Assembly (NCBI RefSeq): GCF_025989145.1
Contig: NZ_JAPDNQ010000001.1
Location: 1,674,001 to 1,738,000, forward strand
Length of the DNA: 64,000 nt
DNA from: Microbacterium sp. SSM24
GTDB lineage: Bacteria; Actinomycetota; Actinomycetes; Actinomycetales; Microbacteriaceae
Direction: 5' to 3'
Numbering within the stretch: the stretch's first letter is position 1; the number at the start of each line of letters is the position of its first letter. The notes below the pieces were generated by a model. It had not been told where the DNA came from. It was given only the letters and a program-made list of their open reading frames with translations, and made no database searches. Positions 25,854 to 34,112 of the stretch are shown piece after piece. The translations under genes and the position numbers were made by a program.

Positions 25854-27119
25854 TCAGAACTCCCAGCTGACGGGGCGGCCCTCCAGGTACGCGATCATGT
25901 TCAGCACGAGGAAGTTCCAGTTCTGGAACCCGTGCGTGATGATCGGCTCGCCGCTGTCGGGGTGGTAGTACTCGTGCAGCGAGCCGTTGGCCTCGAGGTC
26001 GGCGCCGAACAGACGCACGGTCTTCTCCGCGAGGTCGCGCGCGTCATCCACGTAGCCGTACTTGAGCAGTCCCCGGAACATCAGGTAGTTGCTGATCCCC
26101 CAGATCGGCCCGAGCCAGTTCGACGGGTTGTTCGACGCGCGCAGGTCGTACATCTTCTCGAGGCGCGACAGGGTGCGGATGCCGTACGCCGAGTGGAACG
26201 TGCGCTCATCGCGGTAGCGCTCGACCATGCGCGCGGCCTGCTCGGCCGACGCGAAGCCCGCCCACAGCGGGAGGAAGCTCGACCAGTTGTCGATGCGCAT
26301 GATCATCGACGACCACCGCCGGGGGGCGCCCTTGTGCAGCCAGTCCTCGGGGTCGATGTCGCGCAGGGCGAGATCGACGCTGTAGAACGTGCCGTCGCGT
26401 TCATCCCACGCGTGGCGGTTGAGCGCGTCCGCGAGATCCTGCGAGCGGCCGCGCCACGTGTTGGCGGCGACCAGATCGCCGAGCTGCTCCCACAGGTAGC
26501 CGAGCGCGAGGAACTCGCGGTACAGCAGGCTGTTGAGGTAGATCGCGGCGGTGCTGCGGTCGGGCCGGTAATAGACCGAGGGATCGTTGTCGACGCCGAC
26601 CGCGAAGTCGGTCTGCCAGTAGGCGAGCCCGGTCTCGGCGTGGAGGTGGCTGTCGACGTACCGCTGCGCGAACCGGTCGACCACCGGCATGTGGGGCCGG
26701 AGCCACTCGACGTCGCCGCGGCGACGGGAGAGCAGCGCCGCCTGCTGAGCGAGGACCGGCTTGTGCATGTTCTGCGAGAAGCCGCCGGCGCGGCCGGGGT
26801 CGCCGTGGAGCAGGCTCCCGGCCGGGCTGAGCTGGATCGGCATCACGCCGTCCTCGTCGGTGTGATCGAGGAAGTTCAGGATGCTGCCGAGCTCGTAGTC
26901 CCCGAACCGGCCCGCCCGATCGGTGTCGAGTTCGACCTGACCCAGCGCGATGCTGATGGTCCACGAGTCCCAGTCCCAGAGCGCCTTCGAGTAGTACGGC
27001 GAGTCCGGGCTGCTCGGCACCGTGTAGCGGTGGGCGAGGATGCCTTCCGGCTCCCGCGTCATCTGCTCGGCGCTCTCGTGGATGTACTCCGTGAGCAGTC
27101 CCGTCCAACGTTCCAGCAT
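25854..27119 (-). CDS. GH63-like (alpha/alpha)6 glycoside hydrolase, mannosyl/glucosylglycerate hydrolase type
   Basis: This 421-residue cytoplasmic protein has the single catalytic barrel of trehalase-like GH37/GH63 enzymes. Motifs include SKALWDWDSWTISIALG, QNMHKPVLAQQA, NNPSNWLGPIWGISNYLMF and SLHEYYHPDSGEP followed by HGFQNWNFLVLNM. The size and motif set resemble hydrolases of mannosylglycerate and glucosylglycerate. An AGGGAG site precedes the ATG, a TATCAT -10 lies upstream, and the promoter carries a perfect copy of the GntR operator. It may therefore release the sugar acid or polyol catabolised by the adjacent operon from a glycoside. The substrate is unproven. Confidence 0.75.
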   Translation of the reverse strand: MLERWTGLLTEYIHESAEQMTREPEGILAHRYTVPSSPDSPYYSKALWDWDSWTISIALGQVELDTDRAGRFGDYELGSILNFLDHTDEDGVMPIQLSPAGSLLHGDPGRAGGFSQNMHKPVLAQQAALLSRRRGDVEWLRPHMPVVDRFAQRYVDSHLHAETGLAYWQTDFAVGVDNDPSVYYRPDRSTAAIYLNSLLYREFLALGYLWEQLGDLVAANTWRGRSQDLADALNRHAWDERDGTFYSVDLALRDIDPEDWLHKGAPRRWSSMIMRIDNWSSFLPLWAGFASAEQAARMVERYRDERTFHSAYGIRTLSRLEKMYDLRASNNPSNWLGPIWGISNYLMFRGLLKYGYVDDARDLAEKTVRLFGADLEANGSLHEYYHPDSGEPIITHGFQNWNFLVLNMIAYLEGRPVSWEF

Positions 27120-27174
27120 CGTCGCTCCCTGTTCGGCGTGGCTCCGATGATACTGATCGATGCGGTGATTGAGG

Positions 27175-27186
27175 AACCGGTTGACC
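27175..27186. promoter_or_regulatory. GntR (FadR-type) operator upstream of the GH63-like gene
   Basis: AACCGGTTGACC is identical over 12 bases to the site upstream of the MFS-led operon and lies upstream of the predicted -35 region. A shared operator 3.4 kb apart suggests a common regulon. Confidence 0.65.
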
Positions 27187-27211
27187 TATCGACCGGCCCG
27201 GACGCGGCATC

Positions 27212-27271
27212 CGCTGCAGTTTCCTCCGGATGCGGCGTCGCCCGGCGCCGCGCGTACAGGAAACTGCAGCG
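27212..27271. repeat. Intergenic inverted repeat with 14-base arms
   Basis: The arms are CGCTGCAGTTTCCT and its exact complement, with a 32-base GC-rich centre that itself contains GGCGCC palindromes. It lies between the MFS exporter end and the GH63-like promoter, so it could serve as a terminator for the exporter gene. Confidence 0.65.
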
Positions 27272-27295
27272 CGCACGGCGCAGGGGTCCGACGCC

Positions 27296-28663
27296 TCAGC
27301 TGGCGTGACGCGCCGGCATCGCCTTCTCGGGGAGCCGCACGGGCGTGGTGGAGGCAACCTCGTCGCTGAACTCCTCGGGGGCGGGCTGCACGACCGACAG
27401 CGGTCGGGTCTCGTCGATCGTGAGCAGGAACCGCTTCTCGTCGCTGCGGTGCAGCCGGCCCGACACGATCAGCCACGTGGCGCCGATCGCGAAGGCGATG
27501 AGCGCGGCGCCGGCGCCGAGCAGGATGGCCATGCGCGGTCCGTACTCGGACGCGACCCATCCGACGATCGGCGCGCCGATCGGCGTCCCGCCCATCAGGA
27601 TCGCCATGTACAGCGCCAGCACCCGGCCGCGCAGGGCGGGATCGGTCGTGGTCTGCACGTAGCCGTTGGCCGTCGTCAGCATCGTCACGACGGCGAATCC
27701 CGTGAACATGAGCGTGACGGCATATGCCCAGTACGATGGCATCATCGCCGAGACCGTTGCCGCCGCCGCGAACAGGAGCGTGCCGCCGATCACCACGCGG
27801 ATGCGGGCTCGGTCACGCCGCGCGGCGAGGAGCGCGCCGGCGAGGGACCCGATCGCGAGGATCGAGCTGAGGAGGCCGTAGCCGTCGGCCTCCTGCCCGA
27901 ACTCGAGCGCCATCGTCGAGGCGAAGATCGGGAAGTTCATGCCGAACGCGCCGACGATGAAGACCATCGCGAAGGTCACCATGAGGTCGGGGCGCCGGCC
28001 GACGTAGCGGAAGCCGTCGGCCAGACGAGACGCGCCGGGGGCCTTCACGCGGGGGATGAGCTCGGACGTGCGGATGAGCAGCAGCGCGACGATCATGCCC
28101 AGGAACGTGACCCCGTTGACGAGGAACACCCAGCCGGTGCCGACGGCCACGATGACGATGCCGGCGACCGCCGGTCCGATCATGCGGGCGCCGTTGAACG
28201 AGGCCGCATTGAGGGCGACGGCGTTGGACGCGATCTCTCGCGACACGAGGTCGGACACGAACGCCTGCCGCGCGGGGTTGTCGAACGCGGCGATCACCCC
28301 GAGCGCGAGCGCGAACGTGTACATGAGAGGCAGCGTCATGACGTCCAGGAGCAGCAGCACGCCGATCGCGACGCCGAGGACGAGCAGCAGGCTCTGCGTG
28401 ACCACGAGGAGGTGGCGGCGGTCGAAGCGGTCGGCCACCCAGCCGGTGACCCCGACGAGGAGGAGGGGGGGCGCGAACTGCAGCGCCATCGTGATGCCCA
28501 TGGCGGCGGCGTCGTTGTCGGTGAGCTCGGTGAGCACGACCCAGCTGAGCGCCGTCGCCTGCATCCAGGCGCCGACGTTCGAGACGAGGGCGCCGATGAA
28601 CCACACGCGGTAGTTGAAGATCGAGAACGACCGGAACATCGCCGATCCTCCGCCCCGGCTCAT
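27296..28663 (-). CDS. MFS exporter (EntS/drug-efflux-like)
   Basis: This 455-residue transporter has about twelve membrane segments and the loop 2-3 motif GWVADRFDRRHLLV of proton-driven exporters. The distribution of conserved residues (FNYRVWFIGALVSNVGAWMQATALSW) resembles MFS_3/EntS-type efflux proteins. The start overlaps the MarR stop by four bases. A co-transcribed MarR repressor with its own operator suggests inducible efflux of a toxic small molecule. The C-terminal 60 residues are a charged cytoplasmic tail without a known domain. Confidence 0.85.
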   Translation of the reverse strand: MSRGGGSAMFRSFSIFNYRVWFIGALVSNVGAWMQATALSWVVLTELTDNDAAAMGITMALQFAPPLLLVGVTGWVADRFDRRHLLVVTQSLLLVLGVAIGVLLLLDVMTLPLMYTFALALGVIAAFDNPARQAFVSDLVSREIASNAVALNAASFNGARMIGPAVAGIVIVAVGTGWVFLVNGVTFLGMIVALLLIRTSELIPRVKAPGASRLADGFRYVGRRPDLMVTFAMVFIVGAFGMNFPIFASTMALEFGQEADGYGLLSSILAIGSLAGALLAARRDRARIRVVIGGTLLFAAAATVSAMMPSYWAYAVTLMFTGFAVVTMLTTANGYVQTTTDPALRGRVLALYMAILMGGTPIGAPIVGWVASEYGPRMAILLGAGAALIAFAIGATWLIVSGRLHRSDEKRFLLTIDETRPLSVVQPAPEEFSDEVASTTPVRLPEKAMPARHAS

Positions 28664-29124
28664 CGGGCGGCCATCCGCTCCATGATCTCGGCGGCTCGGT
28701 CCAGGGCATCGCGCTCGGCGGCGGTGAGCTCGTCGAGCGCGGACTCGACCCACGCATCCCGGCGCCTCGCGGTCTCGGTGACGACCGTCTGTCCTTCGTC
28801 GGTCAGCGAGATCACCACCTTGCGGCCGTCGTTCTCATCGGCCGATCGGCTGACGTACCCCGATTCCTGCAGGCAGTTGACCGTGCGGTTCATCGACGGG
28901 GCGGACACGCGCTCGCGCTCGGCGAGATCGCCGAGCGCGTGAGGGCCGTGGACCCAGAGGGCCGCGAGCACCGCGAACTGGCCGTCGCTCATGGAGTCGA
29001 CGGCGCGCTGCGTGCGCATGCGGCGGGCCAGCCGGAAGGTGGCGATGCGCAGCCGGGAGGCGGCGGCGGAGTGGTCGTCGTGTGCGTCGGCGGGCGTCTG
29101 CGTCGGTTTCGTATCGGTGCTCAT
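28660..29124 (-). CDS. MarR family transcriptional regulator
   Basis: This 154-residue winged-helix repressor has LGDLAERERVSAPSMNRTVNCLQESGYVSR as the DNA-binding region and DENDGRKVVISLTDEG as the wing. The ATG at 29124 sits behind AAGGAT. It is translationally coupled to the MFS exporter. The palindrome directly upstream of its start is the likely autoregulatory site. Confidence 0.9.
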   Translation of the reverse strand: MSTDTKPTQTPADAHDDHSAAASRLRIATFRLARRMRTQRAVDSMSDGQFAVLAALWVHGPHALGDLAERERVSAPSMNRTVNCLQESGYVSRSADENDGRKVVISLTDEGQTVVTETARRRDAWVESALDELTAAERDALDRAAEIMERMAAR

Positions 29125-29132
29125 TCGAATCC

Positions 29133-29158
29133 TTAGCATAGCTCATTAGTCATGCTAA
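29133..29158. promoter_or_regulatory. MarR operator
   Basis: TTAGCAT and ATGCTAA are separated by 12 bases, directly upstream of the MarR gene in an AT-rich patch unusual for this genome. MarR dimers typically bind such palindromes. Confidence 0.65.
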
Positions 29159-29201
29159 AGGAATCGGATGCCGCCTCCCGCCCCTCCCATAGACTCAGCG
29201 C

Positions 29202-30053
29202 ATGCCCGAGTTCATCGATGCGCACGGCATCGCGATCGTCTACGACGTCCATCCCGCGAAGGCCGAGCCTCGAGGGGTCGTCCAGCTGCTCCACGGCGTG
29301 GGCGAGCACGCTGGGCGCTACACCGCCGTGATCGACGCGCTCACCGCGGACGGCTTCATCGTCTACGCGGACGACCGCCGCGGCCACGGCCGCACCGGGA
29401 TGGGTCACCACGGCGGCGATGCCGAGAAGCTGGGCCGGCTCGGCCCCGGCGGGCTCCGCGCCGCGATCGCGGGATGCTGGCAGTTCACCGAGCTCATCCG
29501 GGAGGAGAACCCCGGTCTGCCGCTCGTGATCCTCGGCCACTCGTGGGGGTCGTTCCTCGCGCAGATCCTCGTCGACGACCACCCCGAGGCCTACGACGCG
29601 GTCGTGCTCAGCGGCACAGCGCTGCGCTGGCCCGGGTCGCTCAACTCCGGCGACCTGAACAAGCCGTGGAAGGCGCCCGACGCGATGGGCACCGAGTGGC
29701 TGGCATCCGACCTCAGCGTGGGCCGCGCGTTCCTCGACGACCCGCTCACCACCGACGAGCCGCTCGCGAAGCTCTTCGGCCCCGTCGACACCCTGCGGCT
29801 CATCGGCAAGCCGCGCAAGAACCTCGGGTTCGACATCCCGGTCCTCCTCATGGTCGGCCGCGACGACACAGTCGGCGGACCGCGGAGCGTGCACCGCCTC
29901 GCCGACGCGTACCGCACGCGGTCCGGCCTCACCGATGTCACGACCCTCGTCTACCCCGACGTGCGCCACGAGATCTTCAACGACGTCAGCCAGGCCGAGG
30001 TGCGCGCCGACCTGCTGGCATGGCTCGACAAGCGGTTCCCGCCTCGAAGCTGA
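29202..30053 (+). CDS. Alpha/beta hydrolase, monoacylglycerol-lipase-like
   Basis: This 283-residue serine hydrolase has its nucleophile at S114 in LGHSWGSF, the oxyanion HG in LLHGVGEHAGRY, an acid in VGRDDTVGG and a catalytic His in YPDVRHEIFND. The N-terminal layout matches the lysophospholipase/monoglyceride lipase group (Hydrolase_4). No signal peptide is present. TAGACT lies six bases before the ATG, indicating a leaderless start. The substrate is unknown, probably a medium-chain ester or acylglycerol. Confidence 0.85.
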   Translation: MPEFIDAHGIAIVYDVHPAKAEPRGVVQLLHGVGEHAGRYTAVIDALTADGFIVYADDRRGHGRTGMGHHGGDAEKLGRLGPGGLRAAIAGCWQFTELIREENPGLPLVILGHSWGSFLAQILVDDHPEAYDAVVLSGTALRWPGSLNSGDLNKPWKAPDAMGTEWLASDLSVGRAFLDDPLTTDEPLAKLFGPVDTLRLIGKPRKNLGFDIPVLLMVGRDDTVGGPRSVHRLADAYRTRSGLTDVTTLVYPDVRHEIFNDVSQAEVRADLLAWLDKRFPPRS

Positions 30054-30072
30054 CCTGATCGGCCTCGTCTCA

Positions 30073-30138
30073 TCCGTTTGTGCGGGCGAATGTGCGCTCG
30101 CCGGATGGCTCGCCCGCACATTCGCCCGCACAAACGGA
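30073..30138. repeat. 66-bp palindromic element, copy 1
   Basis: The arms are perfectly complementary over 24 bases, starting TCCGTTTGTGCGGGC and ending GCCCGCACAAACGGA, around an 18-base centre. The element lies 20 bases after the hydrolase stop. Three more copies of identical length occur in this window. Confidence 0.9.
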
Positions 30139-30196
30139 CGCCGGGTTGGTTGACGGGCGCGGGCGAGGTGGGCCATCCTGGGCCCAGCGTGCATCG

Positions 30197-30210
30197 TGGG
30201 AGCGCTCCCA
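30197..30210. promoter_or_regulatory. CebR/CelR-type operator
   Basis: TGGGAGCGCTCCCA is the exact 14-base palindrome bound by the cellobiose-responsive LacI regulators CebR and CelR in Streptomyces and Thermobifida. It lies 66 bases upstream of the GH6 start. No cebR-like gene is adjacent, so the regulator is probably encoded elsewhere. Confidence 0.9.
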
Positions 30211-30275
30211 CGCCGGCACGGTGCAGCTCCCCGGGCGATGACGCCCGGTGGTCGACGAAGACCAGGAGAACCCCC

Positions 30276-31898
30276 ATGATCCAGGACTCCCCCCGTCCCG
30301 ACCGCGCAGCGCCCTCGCGGCGCAGAACGCTGGCGCTCGCGGCCGCCGCCGCGCTGGCGGTCGGCCTGGCCGTGCCGATCGCGGCGGCACCGGCATCCGC
30401 CGACGACCCGGGCCTCGTCGGCTCGGAGCTGTACCTCAACCCGTGGAGCACGACCCTCGAGGCCGCGCAGTCCCTGAGTGGCCAGGCCCGCGCCGATGCC
30501 CAGCTGCTCGGCTCCATCCCCTCCGCGGACTGGTTCGCGAAGGGCACCCCGGCCGAGGTGGAGGCTGCGGTCGACGAGGTCGTCTCCGCCGCCGACGCGA
30601 AGGGCCGGATGCCGATCCTCGTGGCGTACAACCTGCCCTTCCGCGACTGCGCGCAGTACTCGGCCGGCGGCGCGCTGGACACCGCCGCCTACCGGGCATG
30701 GATCGACGGCTTCGCCGCGGGGATCGGCGACCGTGCCGCGACGGTGATCCTCGAGCCCGACGGTCTCGGCATCATCCCTCACTACAAGACCCTCGACGGA
30801 TCGACCGAGTGGTGTCAGCCGGCCGAGGTGCCGGCCGCGACCGCGGCGGCCGATCGGTACACCCAGGTGAACTACGCCGTGGACGCGCTCGGCGCCCTCG
30901 CGTCGACCTCGGTCTATCTGGACGGCACGGGCGCGAGCTGGCTCAACGTCGGCGAGATCTCCGACCGCCTCATCAAGGGCGGCGTGGAGCGGGCCGACGG
31001 GTTCTTCCTCAACGCCTCGAACTACCAGTTCACGGCGAACTCGACGTCCTTCGGCACGTGGGTGTCGTCGTGCATCGCGTACGTCACGAAGGTCAATCCC
31101 GGCGACTTCGGATCGTGCGGCAACCAGTACTGGAACGGCGGCCCCGCGACGAACTGGAACGGGACGGCGATGTCGCAGTACGGCGAGTGGACGCCCGGCA
31201 ACGCGGACCTCGCGCTGAACACCGACGGCGTCGACTCGCGCTATGCGTCGATCCTCGGCGCCGTGGAGCCGACCACGCGGTTCGTGATCGACACGAGCCG
31301 CAACGGCCTCGGACCGTGGGACTACCCCGACGGGGTCTACACGGCGCACGAGGACTGGTGCAACCCGCCCGACCGCGGCCTCGGACTCCGCCCGTCGACC
31401 GAGACCGGTGTCGCGCTCGTGGACGCGTACCTCTGGATCAAGGTCCCCGGCGAGTCGGACGGCAAGTGCTACCGCGGAACCGCCGGACCGCTCGACCCCG
31501 AGCGCGGCATCGAGGATCCGGCAGCCGGGCAGTGGTTCGTCGAGCAGGCGCGCGAGCTCATCGCACTCGCCGACCCGCCGCTCGCACCGCTCGACTGCCG
31601 TGTCAAGGTCGTCGGCACCAAGATCGGCAAGGGCTTCCTCGCTGCACTGACCGTCCGCAACGGCGGCACGACCACGCTCAGCCCGTGGACGCTGTCGTGG
31701 ACGTTCGACGGCGACCAGAAGGTGGTCAAGGTCGTCGGCGGCACGTTCGCGCAGGACGGAGCCACGGTCACCGTGACGGCCCCGAAGGTGCTCAAGGCGC
31801 TGCGACCGGGCAAGACGACGGCGCTCGTCGTCACGGGCGTCGGACCAGCGGTCGAGCCGTGGCAGTTCCACCTCAACGGAAGGGCCTGCACGTCGTGA
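30276..31898 (+). CDS. Secreted GH6 cellulase with a C-terminal CBM2-like domain
   Basis: This 540-residue preprotein has a signal peptide (SRRRTLALAAAAALAVG, possibly Tat; cleavage after PASA near residue 42). The GH6 domain (about 45-430) carries signature 1, VAYNLPFRDCAQYSAGG, with D124, and signature 2, VILEPDGLG, with D162 as probable general acid. After a short linker, residues about 441-540 form a CBM2-like beta domain bounded by two Cys (LDCRVKV to NGRACTS). The surface tryptophans that CBM2 uses to bind cellulose are missing: Val and Leu stand at the usual positions. The gene sits behind a CebR operator, so induction by cellobiose is expected. Confidence 0.92.
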   Translation: MIQDSPRPDRAAPSRRRTLALAAAAALAVGLAVPIAAAPASADDPGLVGSELYLNPWSTTLEAAQSLSGQARADAQLLGSIPSADWFAKGTPAEVEAAVDEVVSAADAKGRMPILVAYNLPFRDCAQYSAGGALDTAAYRAWIDGFAAGIGDRAATVILEPDGLGIIPHYKTLDGSTEWCQPAEVPAATAAADRYTQVNYAVDALGALASTSVYLDGTGASWLNVGEISDRLIKGGVERADGFFLNASNYQFTANSTSFGTWVSSCIAYVTKVNPGDFGSCGNQYWNGGPATNWNGTAMSQYGEWTPGNADLALNTDGVDSRYASILGAVEPTTRFVIDTSRNGLGPWDYPDGVYTAHEDWCNPPDRGLGLRPSTETGVALVDAYLWIKVPGESDGKCYRGTAGPLDPERGIEDPAAGQWFVEQARELIALADPPLAPLDCRVKVVGTKIGKGFLAALTVRNGGTTTLSPWTLSWTFDGDQKVVKVVGGTFAQDGATVTVTAPKVLKALRPGKTTALVVTGVGPAVEPWQFHLNGRACTS

Positions 31899-31902
31899 GA
31901 CC

Positions 31903-31940
31903 GGCGGCGGCGCCGGATGCCCCCACCCGGCGCCGCCGCC
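31903..31940 (+). terminator. GC-rich hairpin terminator after the GH6 gene
   Basis: Perfect 14-bp stem (GGCGGCGGCGCCGG with its complement) and a 10-base loop, starting four bases after the stop. It is followed by a C-rich stretch with no T-run. Confidence 0.75.
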
Positions 31941-32003
31941 CCCCGCCCCGCCCCGCCCCCACCCCGCCCCGCACCCCACCCCGCCCCGCCCCACCCCGCA
32001 GGT

Positions 32004-32069
32004 TCCGTTTGTGCGGGCGAACGCACGCCTAGCCCGGGCGTGTTGCGCGCATTTGCCCGCACAAACGGA
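32004..32069. repeat. 66-bp palindromic element, copy 2
   Basis: Begins TCCGTTTGTGCGGGCGAA and ends with its complement apart from one base. The centre differs completely from copy 1. It lies between the GH6 terminator and the lipoate-ligase promoter. Confidence 0.9.
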
Positions 32070-32117
32070 GAGCGGATGCCGGATGCTGCGGCGGAACGGG
32101 GCCAATAGGCTGGGGCC

Positions 32118-33167
32118 ATGCACGGCGAATACAAGGTGCCCGGTGGGAAGCTCGTCGTCGTCGACCTCGAGGAGCGGGACGGGCGCATCGCCGACTTCCA
32201 CCTCGCGGGCGACTTCTTCCTCGAGCCCGACTCGGCCCTCGACGACATCGACGCCGCGGTGAACGGCCTCCCCATCGAAGCCGACGTCACCGCGATCGCC
32301 GCGGCCGTGCGCGCGGCCCTCCCCGAGGGCGCCCAGCTGCTCGGCTTCACACCCGAGGCCGTCGGCACCGCCGTGCGACGCGCACTCGTGACCGCCCCGG
32401 GATGGCGCGACTTCGACTGGGAGATCGTGCACGAGCGGCCGGTCTCGCCGCGCATGAACCTCGCTCTCGACGAGGTCCTCACGGCACGCGTCGGCGACGG
32501 CCGCCGCCGCCCGACGCTCCGACTGTGGGAGTGGGACCAGTCCGCCGTCGTGATCGGCTCGTTCCAGTCGCTGCGCAACGAGGTCGACCCCGAGGGCGCC
32601 GAGCGCCACGGCTTCGACGTCGTGCGCCGCATCTCCGGCGGTGGCGCGATGCTCATGGCCGCGAACTCGATCGTCACCTACTCGCTGTACGTCCCGGCAT
32701 CCCTCGTCGCGGGCCTCACGTTCGCCGACTCGTACGCCTTCCTCGACGACTGGGTGCTGCAGGCGCTGCGGTCGCTCGGCATCGAGGCGACCTACCAGCC
32801 GCTCAACGACATCGCCTCGCCGCAGGGCAAGATCGGCGGCGCCGCGCAGAAGCGCCTGGCCAACGGCGGCGTGCTGCACCACGCGACGCTCAGCTACGAC
32901 ATGGACGGTCAGATGATGACCGAGGTGCTGCGCATCGGGCGCGAGAAGCTGAGCGACAAGGGCACCACGTCCGCCGCCAAGCGCGTCGACCCGCTCCGCC
33001 GTCAGACGGGGCTGCCACGCGAGGCGATCATCGAGAAGTTCAAGGACACCTTCGCCGCGCTCTACGGCGCTGTTCCCGGGCATATCGCCGAAGAGGAATA
33101 CGCCGAGGCCGAGGCGCTCGTCGAATCGAAGTTCGCCACCGACGCGTGGCTGCGCCGGGTTCCGTGA
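32118..33167 (+). CDS. lplA: Lipoate-protein ligase with the accessory domain at the N-terminus
   Basis: This 349-residue protein has residues about 1-90 resembling the lipoate-ligase accessory domain (GKLVVVDLEERDGRIADFHLAGDFFLEP), and a BPL/LplA catalytic domain at about 100-340. The catalytic domain carries RRISGGGAMLM, the catalytic Lys loop SPQGKIGGAAQKRL and GVLHHATLSYDMD. In E. coli LplA the accessory domain follows the catalytic domain; here the order is reversed. It should attach lipoate or octanoate to E2 and GcvH proteins. TAGGCT lies six bases before the ATG (leaderless). The stop overlaps the methyltransferase start. Confidence 0.88.
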   Translation: MHGEYKVPGGKLVVVDLEERDGRIADFHLAGDFFLEPDSALDDIDAAVNGLPIEADVTAIAAAVRAALPEGAQLLGFTPEAVGTAVRRALVTAPGWRDFDWEIVHERPVSPRMNLALDEVLTARVGDGRRRPTLRLWEWDQSAVVIGSFQSLRNEVDPEGAERHGFDVVRRISGGGAMLMAANSIVTYSLYVPASLVAGLTFADSYAFLDDWVLQALRSLGIEATYQPLNDIASPQGKIGGAAQKRLANGGVLHHATLSYDMDGQMMTEVLRIGREKLSDKGTTSAAKRVDPLRRQTGLPREAIIEKFKDTFAALYGAVPGHIAEEEYAEAEALVESKFATDAWLRRVP

Positions 33168-34102
33168 ACGCGCCGGCGGACGGTGGCCCGCCGGCGGACG
33201 GTGGCCGGGCCACGGACGGCGGCCGGGCCGCGGCATCCGGTTCCGTCGAGATCCACGAGGGCGACAATCTCGACGTGATCCGCGGGTTCGCCGACGGATC
33301 CTTCACGCTCATCTATCTCGACCCCCCGTTCAACACCGGACGCACGCAGGAGCGCGCGCTCGAGACCGCCCGTGCGCCGGGCGACGAGCGCGCCGGCGAC
33401 GCGATCGTGCGCCGGGGATTCCACGGACGCGAGTACGAGCGGCTGCGCGGCGACCTGCGCGCCTACGGCGACCGGTTCGACGACTACTGGGGCTTCCTCG
33501 AACCGCGCCTGCTCGAGGCCTGGCGCCTGCTCGCAGACGACGGCACCCTCTACCTGCACCTCGACTACCGCGAAGCGCACTACGCGAAGGTGCTGCTCGA
33601 TGCCCTCGTCGGACGCGACCGGTTCCTCAACGAACTCATCTGGGCGTACGACTACGGCGCGAAGACCCGTCGGCGCTGGCCCACCAAGCACGACACGATC
33701 CTCGTGTACGTGAAGGACCCCGACCGGTACTGGTTCGACTCCGAGGCCGTCGACCGCGAACCGTACATGGCGCCGGGGCTGGTCACGCCCGAGAAGGCCG
33801 CGCGCGGCAAGCTCCCGACCGACGTCTGGTGGCACACGATCGTGCCGACCACCGGTCGCGAGAAGACGGGGTACCCGACGCAGAAGCCCGAGGGCATCCT
33901 GCGCCGCATCGTGCAGGCCTCCTCACGCCCCGGCGACCGCGTGCTCGACTTCTTCGCCGGCAGCGGCACGACCGGCGCGGTCGCATCCGCGCTCGGACGC
34001 GACGCGGTGCTCGTCGACGCCAACCCCGAGGCCATCGCGGTGATGACGGAGCGGATGCCGCATGCCACCGTCGTCGGCTCCGGCATCCGTCATCGCTCCT
34101 AG
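33164..34102 (+). CDS. Orphan site-specific DNA methyltransferase (N6-adenine/N4-cytosine type)
   Basis: The start is GTG at 33164, overlapping the lplA stop as GTGA, which gives 312 residues. Catalytic motif IV, DPPF (53-56), precedes the SAM-binding motif VLDFFAGSGTTGAVA, the order of beta-class amino-methyltransferases. The first 25 residues are a low-complexity Asp/Gly/Ala repeat (three copies of a 12-base unit) and probably not part of the fold. No restriction endonuclease or specificity gene is adjacent, so it looks like a solitary or housekeeping methylase. The recognition site cannot be read from sequence. Confidence 0.85.
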   Translation: MNAPADGGPPADGGRATDGGRAAASGSVEIHEGDNLDVIRGFADGSFTLIYLDPPFNTGRTQERALETARAPGDERAGDAIVRRGFHGREYERLRGDLRAYGDRFDDYWGFLEPRLLEAWRLLADDGTLYLHLDYREAHYAKVLLDALVGRDRFLNELIWAYDYGAKTRRRWPTKHDTILVYVKDPDRYWFDSEAVDREPYMAPGLVTPEKAARGKLPTDVWWHTIVPTTGREKTGYPTQKPEGILRRIVQASSRPGDRVLDFFAGSGTTGAVASALGRDAVLVDANPEAIAVMTERMPHATVVGSGIRHRS

Positions 34103-34112
34103 GCTGGGGGGT

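Noticed and set aside
31940..32003. Pyrimidine tract (CCCCGCCCC repeats) as a functional element
   Set aside because: It is simple-sequence DNA after a terminator with no symmetry or promoter. The similar CCCTCC tract at 41265-41295 is equally uninformative.
29133..33236. A 1367-codon open frame on the minus strand
   Set aside because: It runs antisense to the hydrolase, GH6 and lplA genes and through two palindromic repeats. It has no domain and a composition typical of high-GC antisense frames.
33164..34102. Restriction-modification system
   Set aside because: Only a methyltransferase is present; neighbours are a lipoate ligase and an LLM oxidoreductase, with no endonuclease or specificity subunit.
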